A stretch of DNA of 64,000 nt from DYJB01 sp963777165. GTDB lineage: Bacteria > Chloroflexota > Anaerolineae > Anaerolineales > E44-bin32. Position 1 is the stretch's first letter. The number at the start of each line of letters is the position of its first letter. The position numbers and the translations under genes were made by a program. Location of the stretch: assembly GCA_963777165.1 (NCBI GenBank), contig CAVZPO010000007.1:1-64000 (forward strand), in the 5' to 3' direction. The notes under the pieces are model-generated. The model had not been told where the DNA came from. It saw nothing but the letters and a program-made list of their open reading frames with translations, and did no database searches. Below are positions 48,510 to 57,697 of the stretch, one piece after another.

Positions 48510-49985
48510 ATGACGACGATTGACCTGACGATGCACCCTGATCGGCTGGAACGTGCCCTGGGACGCGTGCGCGAGCGCGGCATCGTCATCCCGACCTTTG
48601 CCCAGATGAAGGATCCTTCGCGTACGCCGCCGGCCATCCGCGAGCGGCTGTCGCAGGTGGGCCTGTGGGACGTCAACCCACTGAACCTGTTCCGCATCAC
48701 GTGGAAGAATGGACCGCAGGCGACCGGCGGCGGATTCGGCAGCGTGAACTACCTGGAGTTCCCGCGCAGCCTGACGGGGACCGAGGCACGCATCATCGCC
48801 CTGGTCGGGAAGTGGTTTCCTACCGGGGCACACAAAGTGGGCGCCGCGTTCGGCTGCCTGGTCCCCCGCCTTGTGACCGGGCAGTTCGACCCGACGACCC
48901 AGAAGGCGGTCTGGCCCTCCACGGGCAACTACTGCCGAGGCGGCGCGTACAACTCGGCCCTGCTCGCCTGCCAGTCGATCGCCATCCTGCCCGAAGGGAT
49001 GAGCAAGGAGCGCTTCGAGTGGCTGTCGCGCATCGCCGGTGAGGTGATCAAGACCCCGGGTAGCGAGTCCAACGTCAAGGAGATCTTCGACAAGTGCTGG
49101 GAGCTGCGCGGCTCCGGTCAGGATTTGATGATCTTCAACCAGTTCGAGGAGTTCGGGAACTACCTCTGGCACTACGAGGTCACCGGGCAGGCGATGCAGG
49201 AGGTCCTGCGCCGCGAGCTGGGCCCACAGGATACCTATCGCGGTCTGGCTTTGACCACCGGGTCGGCGGGGACCATCGCCTGTGGCAACTCGATGAAGCA
49301 GGCCTTCCCGGCCAGCAAAGTCGCCGCCAGCGAGGCGCTGCAGTGCCCGACGTTGCTCGAGAACGGCTTCGGCGCGCACCGCATCGAGGGCATCGGCGAC
49401 AAGCACGTTCCCTGGATCCACAACGTGCGGGATACCGACCTGGTAATCGCCATCGATGATGCCGCCGTGGTCAGCCTGGCGCGCCTGTTCAACGAGAAGG
49501 CCGGGCGGGCGTACCTGGCCAAGCGCGGCGTACCGCAGGCGCTGGCCTCACAGCTGGATCTTCTGGGGTTCTCGGGCATCGCCAACCTGCTCTCATGCAT
49601 CAAGATGGCCAAGTACTACGAGTTGGGGGAGCAAGATGTCTTGCTGACCGTGCTGACCGACTCGATGGAGCTGTACGGCAGCCGGCTGCAGGAGATGCAC
49701 GCCGAATTCGGTGCCTACGGCGAGCTGGATGCGGCCGCCGATTTCGCCCGCTATCTTCAGGGCGCCTCCACGGACCATCTGCTCGAGCTTCGCTACGAAG
49801 ACCGGCGCAGGGTCCACAACCTCAAGTACTACACCTGGGTCGAGCAGCAGGGCCGGACGTACGACGAGATCCTGGCCCAGTGGAACGCGCCGGACTACTG
49901 GTCGGGCGTGCAGGGTCAGGTCGCCGAGATCGATGCGCGAATCGACGAGTTCAACGCACGCAGCGGTGTGCTCAAGAACCTCTAG
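48510..49985 (+). CDS. fold-type-II PLP-dependent enzyme of uncertain activity
   Basis: 491 residues, intact. The PLP Lys is in PTGAHKVGAAFG (about residue 112) and the phosphate/substrate loop is PSTGNYCRGGAYNSAL; further on come SNVKEIFDKC, LALTTGSAGTIACGNS and DVLLTVLTDSMELYGSR. This is a large relative of cysteine synthase/threonine deaminase-type lyases, longer than the usual 320-400 residues. Within a purine/ureide cluster, an ammonia-lyase or beta-replacement on a diaminopropionate-like compound is plausible, but unproven. The ATG at 48510 follows GGAGGGAGACC. Confidence 0.8.
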   Translation: MTTIDLTMHPDRLERALGRVRERGIVIPTFAQMKDPSRTPPAIRERLSQVGLWDVNPLNLFRITWKNGPQATGGGFGSVNYLEFPRSLTGTEARIIALVGKWFPTGAHKVGAAFGCLVPRLVTGQFDPTTQKAVWPSTGNYCRGGAYNSALLACQSIAILPEGMSKERFEWLSRIAGEVIKTPGSESNVKEIFDKCWELRGSGQDLMIFNQFEEFGNYLWHYEVTGQAMQEVLRRELGPQDTYRGLALTTGSAGTIACGNSMKQAFPASKVAASEALQCPTLLENGFGAHRIEGIGDKHVPWIHNVRDTDLVIAIDDAAVVSLARLFNEKAGRAYLAKRGVPQALASQLDLLGFSGIANLLSCIKMAKYYELGEQDVLLTVLTDSMELYGSRLQEMHAEFGAYGELDAAADFARYLQGASTDHLLELRYEDRRRVHNLKYYTWVEQQGRTYDEILAQWNAPDYWSGVQGQVAEIDARIDEFNARSGVLKNL

Positions 49986-50070
49986 ACGCGGGGAATGGAC
50001 CGGCGTTCATCGGGCGGGGCGCGCGACGCCCCGCCCGCGCGTTCTCCACACCGCTCGAACGACCCGGGCA

Positions 50071-50079
50071 TGCTAGAAT
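50071..50079 (+). promoter_or_regulatory. extended -10 promoter TGCTAGAAT
   Basis: TGCTAGAAT, the same 9 bases as at 53894, starts 49 bases before the ATG of the hypothetical gene at 50120. No good -35 is seen, as is usual for extended -10 promoters. Confidence 0.5.
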
Positions 50080-50119
50080 GCGGCGCCTCACGACGGCCCG
50101 ACGATGAAGGGGGATTCAG

Positions 50120-50578
50120 ATGATCCACGCCGAGGATCTGGTGCTCGTCGCCGTGGTCCGACAGCCGCGGGACCTGGACATCGCCCGGGTGTTGGGCTGG
50201 TACCGGATCCCGGTCGGCACGGCGCCCAAGACGCTGCGGGTCGACTGGCTGGCCTTCTACCAGACGGCGGCCTTCGGTGAAGAGCGATGGTCGGTCCGAC
50301 ACGCGGCGCCGGTGCGCGGCTTCGAGCTCGTCCGCCGCGGCGAGCTGCTGCAGGACGAGCCGGCACACCCGCGAGCCGATGAGCCGTACTTCAAGGTCCA
50401 GCTTGGCCCGATGGAGTCCCTGGCCAGGCCCATCGCGTCTGCGCGATGGAAGCGCTTCACTTTCGTCTACACGACGGGCGACCGCTTGCTCGCGGCACAG
50501 GATCTCACCGACCTGACGATTGCGTCCGCCGCCCAGCGGGATCGGTTGTGGCGCATGCTGCGCGAACGTCAGGCGTAG
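50120..50578 (+). CDS. conserved-looking protein of unknown function
   Basis: 152 residues, intact, cytoplasmic, no family recognised. Composition is mixed alpha/beta with a charged middle (FGEERWSVRHAAPVRGFELVRRGEL) and a run of basic-aromatic residues ARWKRFTFVYTTGDRLLAAQDL that could form a nucleic-acid or protein-binding surface. It has its own promoter at 50071, an ATG with AAGGGGGA in front, and stands alone between the PLP gene and the hydantoinase. I have no basis for a function. Confidence 0.65.
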   Translation: MIHAEDLVLVAVVRQPRDLDIARVLGWYRIPVGTAPKTLRVDWLAFYQTAAFGEERWSVRHAAPVRGFELVRRGELLQDEPAHPRADEPYFKVQLGPMESLARPIASARWKRFTFVYTTGDRLLAAQDLTDLTIASAAQRDRLWRMLRERQA

Positions 50579-51040
50579 TCCCCGTCCGTTCCCGGGTTGG
50601 CACTTGCTTCCATCCTCGCACGCCTATCAGGCATGCAGCCGCATCTTCCGGCGTGTTGCGAAGGACGCGCGGATGCCATCCGAACCCCGTGTCTTGCCTG
50701 GCCCCCTGCTTGGGGTTGGCTCTCGCGGCCACGGGAGTTTCGAAGAGGGAAGGATAGGGTCTTACTGGGGATGAGGAGAGCATAGCTCCCGCCAGCCACG
50801 GTTTCATTGACCCCCTCCGCAAGTGCCTCACCTGGAGAAGCCAGCGGTCAGCGGGGAGGGGGGTCAGGGGGTGAGGTCGGCGTCGCGTTTCTCCGTAGAA
50901 TCCAAGGTGCGCGGGGGGATTCCATTGGCCGGGGGGGTGCAGGCCCACGCTCCCCCAAGGCAGGAAGGGCACTCGGTCGTGCCCGGCACGCATTCGTATA
51001 ATGAAGGGGATGGGTGCACTCCAGGCGTGACGGAGGAGAG
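50579..51040. other. intergenic stretch of 460 bases with G-rich tract and promoter
   Basis: Between the small unknown gene and the hydantoinase. It holds an imperfect inverted repeat, TGACCCCCTCCGC (about 50808-50820) against the G-rich GCGGGGAGGGGGGTCA (50851-50866), which continues into further G-runs at 50867-50871 and 50914 onward. At its right end is a -10 TATAAT at 50997-51002, with the palindromic CGTGCCCGGCACG just before it. No coding frame here has support. Confidence 0.55.
50997..51002 (+). promoter_or_regulatory. -10 element of the hydantoinase promoter
   Basis: A perfect TATAAT lies 38 bases before the hydantoinase ATG. CGTGCCCGGCACG (50979-50991) is a 5-bp inverted repeat filling the spacer region and could be an operator. 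The -35 is poor, in line with regulated use. Confidence 0.5.
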
Positions 51041-52465
51041 ATGAAAAGGGTTCTGATCCGGGGCGGGACAGTCGTGACCGCCGAGGCCTCGAGCCCGGCG
51101 GATGTCCTGATCGAAGGCGAGCGCGTGCTGCAGGTTGGGCCATCGCTGCCGGCGGACTCGGCGGAGATCGTCGACGCCGGCGGGAAACTCGTGCTGCCGG
51201 GCGGCGTCGATCCCCACACGCACTTCGACCTGCCGATGTTCGGAACCGTCTCATCCGATGACCACTACACGGGTCACAAGGCCGCCGCGTTTGGCGGGAC
51301 GACGACGGTCATCGATTTTGTGCCGCAGCCCGAAGAAGGCGGATTGCGAAGTGGGGTGGAAGCCTGGCACGCCAAGGCCGACACGCGGGCGGCGATCGAT
51401 TTCAGCTTCCACATGAATGTCACCCGGCTCGCGCCGGGCATCCTGGAGGAGATCCCGTCGTTGGTGAGTGAGGGGATTACGACGCTGAAAGTCTTCACCG
51501 CCTACAACCAGCGCCTGCGTCTGCAGGATGGCGAGATCTTCCAGGTGATGCGGGTGGCCGGCAGGCATGGGATGCTGACCATGCTGCATGCCGAGAACGG
51601 CGATGTGATCGACTTGCTCGTCGCCGAGGCGTTGGCCGCCGGACACGTGACGCCGGAGTGGCACGCCCTGACGCGGCCGGCGTGGGGGGAAGTGGAGGCG
51701 GCGCTGCGCGGCATCGCCCTGGCCGCCCAGGCCGAGGCGCCCCTGTACCTGGTCCACATGAACGTCGCCGGCGAGCTCGAGCAGCTCCGCTTCGGCCGGG
51801 AGCGCGGCGTTCCGGTCATGGGCGAGACCTGCCCGCCGTACTTGTTCTTCACGGTCGACGACTTGCGTCGCGCCGACGGCGCCAAATGGGTTTGTTCTCC
51901 ACCGATGCGCACGACGGCGGACAACGGCGCATTGTGGGCCGGCCTCACGGACGGATCGCTCCAGGTCGTGGCCACCGATCACTGCCCGTTTTTCTTCGAC
52001 GGCACCCGGCCGATTTCGTACGAGGGGAAACCGGTTGCGATCCCCGGCAAGGAGCTGGGACGCTCCGACTTCACTCGAATACCGAACGGTGTCCCTGGCG
52101 TCGGAGACCGCATGCCGATCCTGTGGACCACCGGGGTTGGCTCAGGACGCCTCACCCCGAGCCGATTCGTGGCTCTGACTTCGACGAACGCTGCGAGAAT
52201 CTTCGGCCTGTATCCGCGTAAGGGGACTCTCGAGCCGGGGTCGGACGCGGATCTGGTGATCTGGGATCCCGCGCGTCGGCTGACCTACGGTGTGGCGCAT
52301 GCCCATCATCGGACCGACTACAACCTGTATGAGGGCTGGGAGCTGGTGGGCTTCCCTGAGAAGGTGTACCTGCGCGGGAACCTGATCGTCGACGGCGACC
52401 AGTGGCTCGGGAGGCCCGGGATGGGGACGTTCCTCAAGCGGCAGCCGTTCGCCCCCGTCATCTAA
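51041..52465 (+). CDS. hyuA: dihydropyrimidinase / hydantoinase-type amidohydrolase
   Basis: 474 residues, intact. Binuclear metal site: DPHTHFDLP (about 56-64), the carbamylated Lys150 in TLKVFTAY, HAENGD, LVHMN and ATDHCPF. This is the cyclic-amidase family that opens hydantoin, dihydrouracil and related rings; the equivalent gene hyuA belongs to the Escherichia purine cluster with ygeW and ssnA. The ATG at 51041 follows GGAGGAG. It would act before the transcarbamylases, opening a ring to a ureido compound. Confidence 0.93.
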   Translation: MKRVLIRGGTVVTAEASSPADVLIEGERVLQVGPSLPADSAEIVDAGGKLVLPGGVDPHTHFDLPMFGTVSSDDHYTGHKAAAFGGTTTVIDFVPQPEEGGLRSGVEAWHAKADTRAAIDFSFHMNVTRLAPGILEEIPSLVSEGITTLKVFTAYNQRLRLQDGEIFQVMRVAGRHGMLTMLHAENGDVIDLLVAEALAAGHVTPEWHALTRPAWGEVEAALRGIALAAQAEAPLYLVHMNVAGELEQLRFGRERGVPVMGETCPPYLFFTVDDLRRADGAKWVCSPPMRTTADNGALWAGLTDGSLQVVATDHCPFFFDGTRPISYEGKPVAIPGKELGRSDFTRIPNGVPGVGDRMPILWTTGVGSGRLTPSRFVALTSTNAARIFGLYPRKGTLEPGSDADLVIWDPARRLTYGVAHAHHRTDYNLYEGWELVGFPEKVYLRGNLIVDGDQWLGRPGMGTFLKRQPFAPVI

Positions 52466-52490
52466 TCCGGCTCATCGGTGTGGGAATCAA

Positions 52491-52511
52491 AGGCGGCCCG
52501 TTGGGCCGCCT
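52491..52511. terminator. bidirectional terminator between hydantoinase and aminotransferase
   Basis: AGGCGGCCC and GGGCCGCCT form a perfect 9-bp stem with a GTT loop in the 76-base gap between converging genes. Read on the minus strand it is followed by TTTGATTCC. Confidence 0.7.
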
Positions 52512-52541
52512 GGGATACTCACGCCAGGTGGGGCACCTCGG

Positions 52542-53711
52542 CTACAGACTGCTGAGTACAGCCTGCATCCGCTCGAGGGCGCGATCGATGTTGGCGCCCG
52601 AGTTGGTGAAGGCCAGCCGGACGTAGCCCTCTCCGTTCTGGCCAAACGCGGTCCCGGGCAAGAGCGCCACGCCTCCCTCAAGCATCCGGCTCGCAAAGGC
52701 CTCGCACGAAAGCCCCGTCGCCTCGATGCTCGGAAAGACATAGAAGGCACCCTGCGGCATGCGGCAGCGGACACCCGGAAGCCGGTTCAGGCCTTCGACA
52801 ATTCGGTCGCGCCGGGCCTGGAATTCCGCCACCATCGCATCGACCGTATCCTGCGGGCCGGTGAGAGCTTCGATCCCGGCAAGCTGCGTGAAGTGCGCCG
52901 TGCAGCCGATCCCATGATTGAGCAGCAGACCGACGCGCTCCGCGAGCGGGACGGGCATGATGCCGTAGCCGAGCCGCCAGCCGGTCATCGCATACGTCTT
53001 GGAGAAACCGTCGAGGACGATCGTCCGCTCGCTCATGCCCGGGAGTGCGGCGATGGTTGGCACCGCGTGTCCGTCGAAGGTGATGCGCGAGTAGATCTCG
53101 TCCGAGAGTACCCAGCAGTCGTGACGCTGGGCAAGTTCGGCCACAAACTCGAGGTCAGCCTGCGGGATCACCCCGCCGGTAGGGTTCCCCGGAGAATTCA
53201 GGATGATCAACCGTGTGCGAGCGTTCACCTGGCGCGCCAGGTCCTCACGATCGATCGAGAACCCGTTCGACTCGAGCAGAGCCATCGGTCGGGCGATGGC
53301 GCCGGTGACGCGGATCATCGCCTCGTAAGTCGGGAAACCCGGATCCGGGTAGACCACCTCTTCGCCCGGGTTGACCAGCGCCAAAGCCGGGAAGAACAGG
53401 TTGGGCTTGGCACCGGGGCTGACGACGACCTGCTCTGCCCGAAAAGACAAGCCTCGCCTGCGGCCGGCATCATCGGCAATCAGTTCCCGCAACTCCCGAA
53501 TGCCGGCGGAGGGGTTGTAGTGCGTCTTGCCTTCGGCGATGGCCCTGGCCGCCGCCTGGCCGATGTTGGCCGGTGTCGGGAAATCCGGCTCGCCGATCTC
53601 GAGGTGGATGATGTCCTTGCCGCGCGCCTCCAGCTCCTGGGCACGCGCCAGGACCTGGTAGGCTCCCTCCAGCCGGAGGCTCTCGGTGCGTTGGGCGAAT
53701 GCGACGGTCAT
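52542..53711 (-). CDS. class I/II pyridoxal-phosphate aminotransferase
   Basis: 389 residues, intact, of the AspC-like subgroup I-gamma. Landmarks are IIHLEIGEPDFPTP at the N-terminus, NSPGNPTGGVIP, LSDEIYS, the PLP Lys in DGFSKTYAMTGWRLGY and the final FVR-like region YVRLAFTNS with the Arg that binds the substrate carboxylate. Its substrate is probably an aspartate, alanine or aromatic amino acid. It is the only minus-strand gene of the purine block. The ATG at 53711 is preceded, on the minus strand, by CAAGGAG. Confidence 0.93.
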   Translation of the reverse strand: MTVAFAQRTESLRLEGAYQVLARAQELEARGKDIIHLEIGEPDFPTPANIGQAAARAIAEGKTHYNPSAGIRELRELIADDAGRRRGLSFRAEQVVVSPGAKPNLFFPALALVNPGEEVVYPDPGFPTYEAMIRVTGAIARPMALLESNGFSIDREDLARQVNARTRLIILNSPGNPTGGVIPQADLEFVAELAQRHDCWVLSDEIYSRITFDGHAVPTIAALPGMSERTIVLDGFSKTYAMTGWRLGYGIMPVPLAERVGLLLNHGIGCTAHFTQLAGIEALTGPQDTVDAMVAEFQARRDRIVEGLNRLPGVRCRMPQGAFYVFPSIEATGLSCEAFASRMLEGGVALLPGTAFGQNGEGYVRLAFTNSGANIDRALERMQAVLSSL

Positions 53712-54011
53712 CCGGGCTCCTTGCGTCTGCGCACGACGGACTGAAGGCTGCCGCGGCGCGTCCTGCGACGGCTTGGCACCACTCTAAGGGAGGAGACGCA
53801 GGTGGGCAAGGGGGATTGCCATGGTCCACCACCCGGCAGGTGGGAGCTCCACCGGTCAAGTGGTGATGGCCGCTTGTCCGCGCACGGCGCCCATGCTAGA
53901 ATCAAGCCAACCTCGGGACGGGGGTCGCTGCGGGGTGTACTCGCAGCGGCGTTGAGCATCCCCGCTCATCGACAAGCGCCCTCCGGTCCTTCGTTGCCCT
54001 CGCCGGTTGCG
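53712..54011. other. divergent intergenic region of 300 bases
   Basis: It separates the aminotransferase from xdhB. Apart from the promoter at 53894 and CTAAGGGAGGAGACGCAGG-like purine-rich sequence near 53785, I see nothing convincing; the open frame that crosses it in the xdhB phase lacks family similarity. Confidence 0.5.
53894..53902 (+). promoter_or_regulatory. extended -10 promoter TGCTAGAAT of the xdh operon
   Basis: Identical in sequence to the element at 50071. It lies 110 bases before the xdhB ATG; CAAGCC follows. Confidence 0.5.
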
Positions 54012-54914
54012 ATGACCTACTGGCAAACTTACGTGACGCCCCGAAGCCTAGACGAAGCGCTCGCCGCGCTGCGCGACGCGCCGGGGCCGGCGCGCCTGGT
54101 CGCCGGCGGCACGGATCTGCTGCTGGACTTGCAGCAGGGGCGGCTGCCTCCCGTTAACACGCTGATCGATGTCACCCGAATCCCGGAGCTGCTCGAGGTC
54201 CGTCCGGAGAGCGATCGGCTCTTCTTTGGGGCGGCCGTGACGCACGCGACGCTTGTCAGTCACCCGCTGGTCGTTGCCAGCGCTGCATGCCTGGTGCAGG
54301 CGTGTGAGCTCATCGGGGGCCCGCAGGTTCGCAACGTCGCCACGCTGGGAGGGAATGTCGCGCACGCGCTGCCCGCCGCCGACGCCACCATCGCGCTGCT
54401 TGCCCTGGATGCCACCGCCGAGCTGGCCACGCTCACGGGTCGGCATGAGGTTCCTGTCGAAGCACTGTTCACCGGCCCCGGCAAGGTCGCGTTCGACCGT
54501 GCCAACACGATCGTGGTCGGATTCCGAATTCGGGGCCGTCGGGCCGGCGAAGGATCGGCCTTCCGCCGGGTCATGCGCCCTCAAGGGGTCGCGATCGCCA
54601 TCCTGAACATGGCGGTATGGGTGCGGCTGGAGGCCGACGGGCTGATCGCCGAAGCGCGCATCGCGATTGGCCCCGGCGGGCCGCGACCAACCCGCTCACT
54701 TTCGGCTGAGACCCTCCTGATTGGCCAGCGAGCCGAGGCTGTCGATCTCATCGCGGCCGCCGACGCACTCCGAGCCGGCACCCAGTTGCGATCGAGCAAA
54801 CATCGGGCCACCCTCGACTACCGCCAACACCTTCTGCGTGTGCTGCTGAGCCGCGCCCTTCCGGGGGCGGTCGACAATGCCCGTCAACAAGCGCTGGCCG
54901 GGGTGAACGTATGA
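54012..54914 (+). CDS. xdhB: xanthine dehydrogenase family FAD-binding subunit
   Basis: 300 residues, intact. The FAD-binding site is VAGGTDLLLDL (about 33-43) and TLGGNVAHALPAADA (about 114-128), with the CO-dehydrogenase FAD C-terminal domain after it. It passes electrons from the iron-sulphur subunit to NAD or another acceptor. The ATG at 54012 was chosen because YWQTYVTPRSLDEALAAL is the family start. It overlaps the next gene by 4 bases (ATGA), which carries the other cofactors of the same enzyme. Confidence 0.93.
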   Translation: MTYWQTYVTPRSLDEALAALRDAPGPARLVAGGTDLLLDLQQGRLPPVNTLIDVTRIPELLEVRPESDRLFFGAAVTHATLVSHPLVVASAACLVQACELIGGPQVRNVATLGGNVAHALPAADATIALLALDATAELATLTGRHEVPVEALFTGPGKVAFDRANTIVVGFRIRGRRAGEGSAFRRVMRPQGVAIAILNMAVWVRLEADGLIAEARIAIGPGGPRPTRSLSAETLLIGQRAEAVDLIAAADALRAGTQLRSSKHRATLDYRQHLLRVLLSRALPGAVDNARQQALAGVNV

Positions 54915-57697
54915 GCGATCAGGTGCCGCTCTCGTTGACCGTGAACGGCGTCCAGGTGCACGTCGAGTGCGGGCCGACCGAGATGCTCTCGGAGGTGCTG
55001 CGCGAGCGTCTCGGGCTAACCGGGACGAAGATCGGATGCAACGAGGCCGAATGCGGGACATGCACGGTGTTGGTGGACGAAGCGCCCGTCCTGTCCTGCA
55101 CGTATCCCGCCCTCAAAGCGCACGGACGATCGATCCAGACGATCGAAGGGCTGACGCCACACGACGGGCTGCACCCCCTGCAGCAGGCCTTTCTGGTGCA
55201 TGGTGCGGTCCAATGTGGGTTCTGCATCCCAGGTCAGATCATGACCGCTGCGGCACTGCTCAAACAGACACCGCAGCCGGCACCGGCGGAGATACGCCAC
55301 GCGCTCAAGGACACACTTTGCCGTTGCGCCGGGTACCCTGCGATTGAGCGCGCCGTCCTGGCAGCGGCAGACAGCCTGCGAACGGGGGAGCCTGTTGCTG
55401 GGCCGGAAGTGGTTGCCTGGCAGGGTGGCCGCGTGGTCGGCGGCACGCAGCCCCGGCCAGACGGGCGACCGAAGGTCACCGGCGAGGCGGTCTTTACGGA
55501 CGACCTGACCTTTGTGGGGATGCTTCACGGCCGGGCACTGCGAGCCGGGATGCCACACGCCATCCTGCGCCGCCTGGATGTTTCCAGGGCGCGTGAAGTG
55601 CCGGGCGTACAGGCGGTCCTGGTTGCCGAAGACATCCCGGGGGAACGGAATCACGGCCTGGTGGTGCGCGATTGGCCGGTGCTGGTGGGCATCGGTGAGC
55701 GCATCCGCACCGTCGGGGATGCGGTGGCCCTCGTGGCGGCCGAGACGCGCGAGGCGGCTACGCGCGCGCTCGAGATGATCGTAACTGAGTATGAGGCGCT
55801 GCCGGTGGTGATCGATCCGGTGAGGGCCCGATCGGCGGACGCGCCGCAACTCCAGCCCGGCGGCAATCTGCTCAAGCACATCAAGGTCCGGAAAGGCGAC
55901 GTGGAGCAGGGGTTTCGGCAGGCTGACGTCGTGATCGATCGGACTTTCCACACGCCGATGACCGAGCATGCCTTCCTGGAGCCGGAGTGTTCGGTGGCCC
56001 GGCCGCTGGCGGACGGCCGGATGGAGATCTACGTCGGATCGCAGATCCCGTATGCCGACCGCGAGCAGGTCGCCGCCAGCCTGGGGGTGCCGCAGGAGAC
56101 GGTGCGTGTGATCGGGCAGCTGGTCGGCGGCGGCTTCGGCGGCAAGGAAGACATCGCCGGGCAGATTCATGCCGCCCTTCTGGCGCGCGCCACGGGTCGT
56201 CCGGTGAAGGTGCTGTACGATCGGAACGAGAGCCTGCTCGTCCACCCCAAGCGTCATGCCACCCAGATCCGCGTCACGCTCGGCGCGACCCGCGACGGGA
56301 CTCTCCTTGCGGCGCAGACCGAACTGTACGGGGACACCGGTGCGTATGCTTCGCTGGGCGACAAAGTAATGACCCGCGCCACGACACATTCGGCCGGGCC
56401 CTATCGGGTTCCTCACGTACGCGCCGACTGCTATGCCATGTACACGAACAACCCACCAGCAGGCGCCTTCCGCGGTTTCGGGGTGACGCAATCCTGCTTC
56501 GCCATCGAGTCGGTCATGGATGAGTTGGCGGCAGAGCTGGGCCTCGACCCCATCGACCTGCGGCGACGCAATGCCCTCAACGTCGGGATGGAGACCAACA
56601 CCGGCCAGCGGCTCACCGAAAGCGTCGGTCTGCTGGAGTGTATCGACCGGGTGGAGGCCGAGATCCGCCGGAGGGTGGACGGTAACCCGTTCGTCGCCCG
56701 GACAGTTCCCGGGGCTCCGTCGCGCCGCCGGGCGTGGGGGTTTGCCGTCGGCTACAAGAACACCGGGCTGGGCGGTGGCGCGCCCGACAAGGCCGGCGCG
56801 CAGGTCGAGCTGTACGAGGACGGCTCTCTTCAGGTTCGCACCGCCTCGGCGGAGATCGGACAGGGGCTCGTGACCGTGCTGCAGATGATCGCCGCGGAGG
56901 AGATGGGCGTCCCCCTCGAGCGGGTGAACGTCCTGCTCTCGGATACTGACCTGACCCCGGACGGCGGACCGACGACGGCCTCGCGGCAGACGTTCGTCGC
57001 CGGGAACGCCGTGCTGCACGCCGCGCGCAATTTGCGCCAGGCGGCGGCGGCGACCGCCGCGGAGCATCTTGACTGCCCACCGGACGAGGTACGATTCGTC
57101 GAAGGGCTGGCACAAGTAGGGGACCGCCGCGTCCCCCTCGGGATGCTTGCCGGATGGATGCGGGCGGAAGGCCGCCAGCCGAGCAGCGCCTTCGAGTACT
57201 GGGCGCCCGAGACACGCCCGCTCGGCTCGGGGGGCGACATGCACTTCGCCTTCGCCTTCGCCGCGCAGGCGGCAGAGATCGAGGTCGACCTCGAGACCGG
57301 CGAGGTCACCGTTCTGCAGGTCGTCGCCGCCCATGATGTCGGCCGGGCGCTCAACCCCCTGGGCTTGCAGGGGCAGGTCGAAGGCGGGGTGATGATGGGA
57401 ATCGGAAATGCGCTGACGGAGGAGTTCATCGTCGACCAGGGCGTGGTCTACACCGACCGCCTGGCGCGCTACCGCATGCCGTCCATCATCCAGACACCGG
57501 AGATCACGTCGATCGTGGTCGAGCACCCGGTGTCAACCGGGCCCTACGGGGCCAAGGGCGTGGGCGAGATCGTCAGCATTCCCACGACGCCGGCAATCAC
57601 CAATGCCATCTTCTTCGCCTGCGGCGTCCGGGTCCGGCGCCTGCCGGTCGATCAAGACTGGCTGGCCCGCCAGCTGGCCGAGAAAGGCGCGGCATGA
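54911..57697 (+). CDS. molybdenum hydroxylase with fused [2Fe-2S] and molybdopterin subunits (XdhD type)
   Basis: 928 residues, intact. Residues 1-160 are the iron-sulphur part: CNEAECGTC with Cys43/48/51, Cys63, then CGFC and CRCAGY for the second cluster. Residues about 185-928 are the molybdopterin subunit, with VGGGFGGKED, AFRGFG, the SAEIGQG loop and GAKGVGE including the catalytic Glu. The order FeS then Mo, without an FAD domain, matches XdhD of Escherichia and the purine hydroxylases of clostridia. It hydroxylates hypoxanthine, xanthine or a related ring. 4-base overlaps join it to xdhB and the NUDIX gene. Confidence 0.95.
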   Translation: MSDQVPLSLTVNGVQVHVECGPTEMLSEVLRERLGLTGTKIGCNEAECGTCTVLVDEAPVLSCTYPALKAHGRSIQTIEGLTPHDGLHPLQQAFLVHGAVQCGFCIPGQIMTAAALLKQTPQPAPAEIRHALKDTLCRCAGYPAIERAVLAAADSLRTGEPVAGPEVVAWQGGRVVGGTQPRPDGRPKVTGEAVFTDDLTFVGMLHGRALRAGMPHAILRRLDVSRAREVPGVQAVLVAEDIPGERNHGLVVRDWPVLVGIGERIRTVGDAVALVAAETREAATRALEMIVTEYEALPVVIDPVRARSADAPQLQPGGNLLKHIKVRKGDVEQGFRQADVVIDRTFHTPMTEHAFLEPECSVARPLADGRMEIYVGSQIPYADREQVAASLGVPQETVRVIGQLVGGGFGGKEDIAGQIHAALLARATGRPVKVLYDRNESLLVHPKRHATQIRVTLGATRDGTLLAAQTELYGDTGAYASLGDKVMTRATTHSAGPYRVPHVRADCYAMYTNNPPAGAFRGFGVTQSCFAIESVMDELAAELGLDPIDLRRRNALNVGMETNTGQRLTESVGLLECIDRVEAEIRRRVDGNPFVARTVPGAPSRRRAWGFAVGYKNTGLGGGAPDKAGAQVELYEDGSLQVRTASAEIGQGLVTVLQMIAAEEMGVPLERVNVLLSDTDLTPDGGPTTASRQTFVAGNAVLHAARNLRQAAAATAAEHLDCPPDEVRFVEGLAQVGDRRVPLGMLAGWMRAEGRQPSSAFEYWAPETRPLGSGGDMHFAFAFAAQAAEIEVDLETGEVTVLQVVAAHDVGRALNPLGLQGQVEGGVMMGIGNALTEEFIVDQGVVYTDRLARYRMPSIIQTPEITSIVVEHPVSTGPYGAKGVGEIVSIPTTPAITNAIFFACGVRVRRLPVDQDWLARQLAEKGAA

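Noticed and set aside
55016..57526. 836-codon antisense frame across the XdhD-type gene
   Set aside because: Shadow of the plus-strand gene, which is complete and full of family motifs.
54911..57697. Carbon-monoxide dehydrogenase (CoxL) for the molybdenum enzyme
   Set aside because: The AYxCSFR loop of CoxL is absent; the fused iron-sulphur and molybdenum order matches XdhD-type purine hydroxylases.
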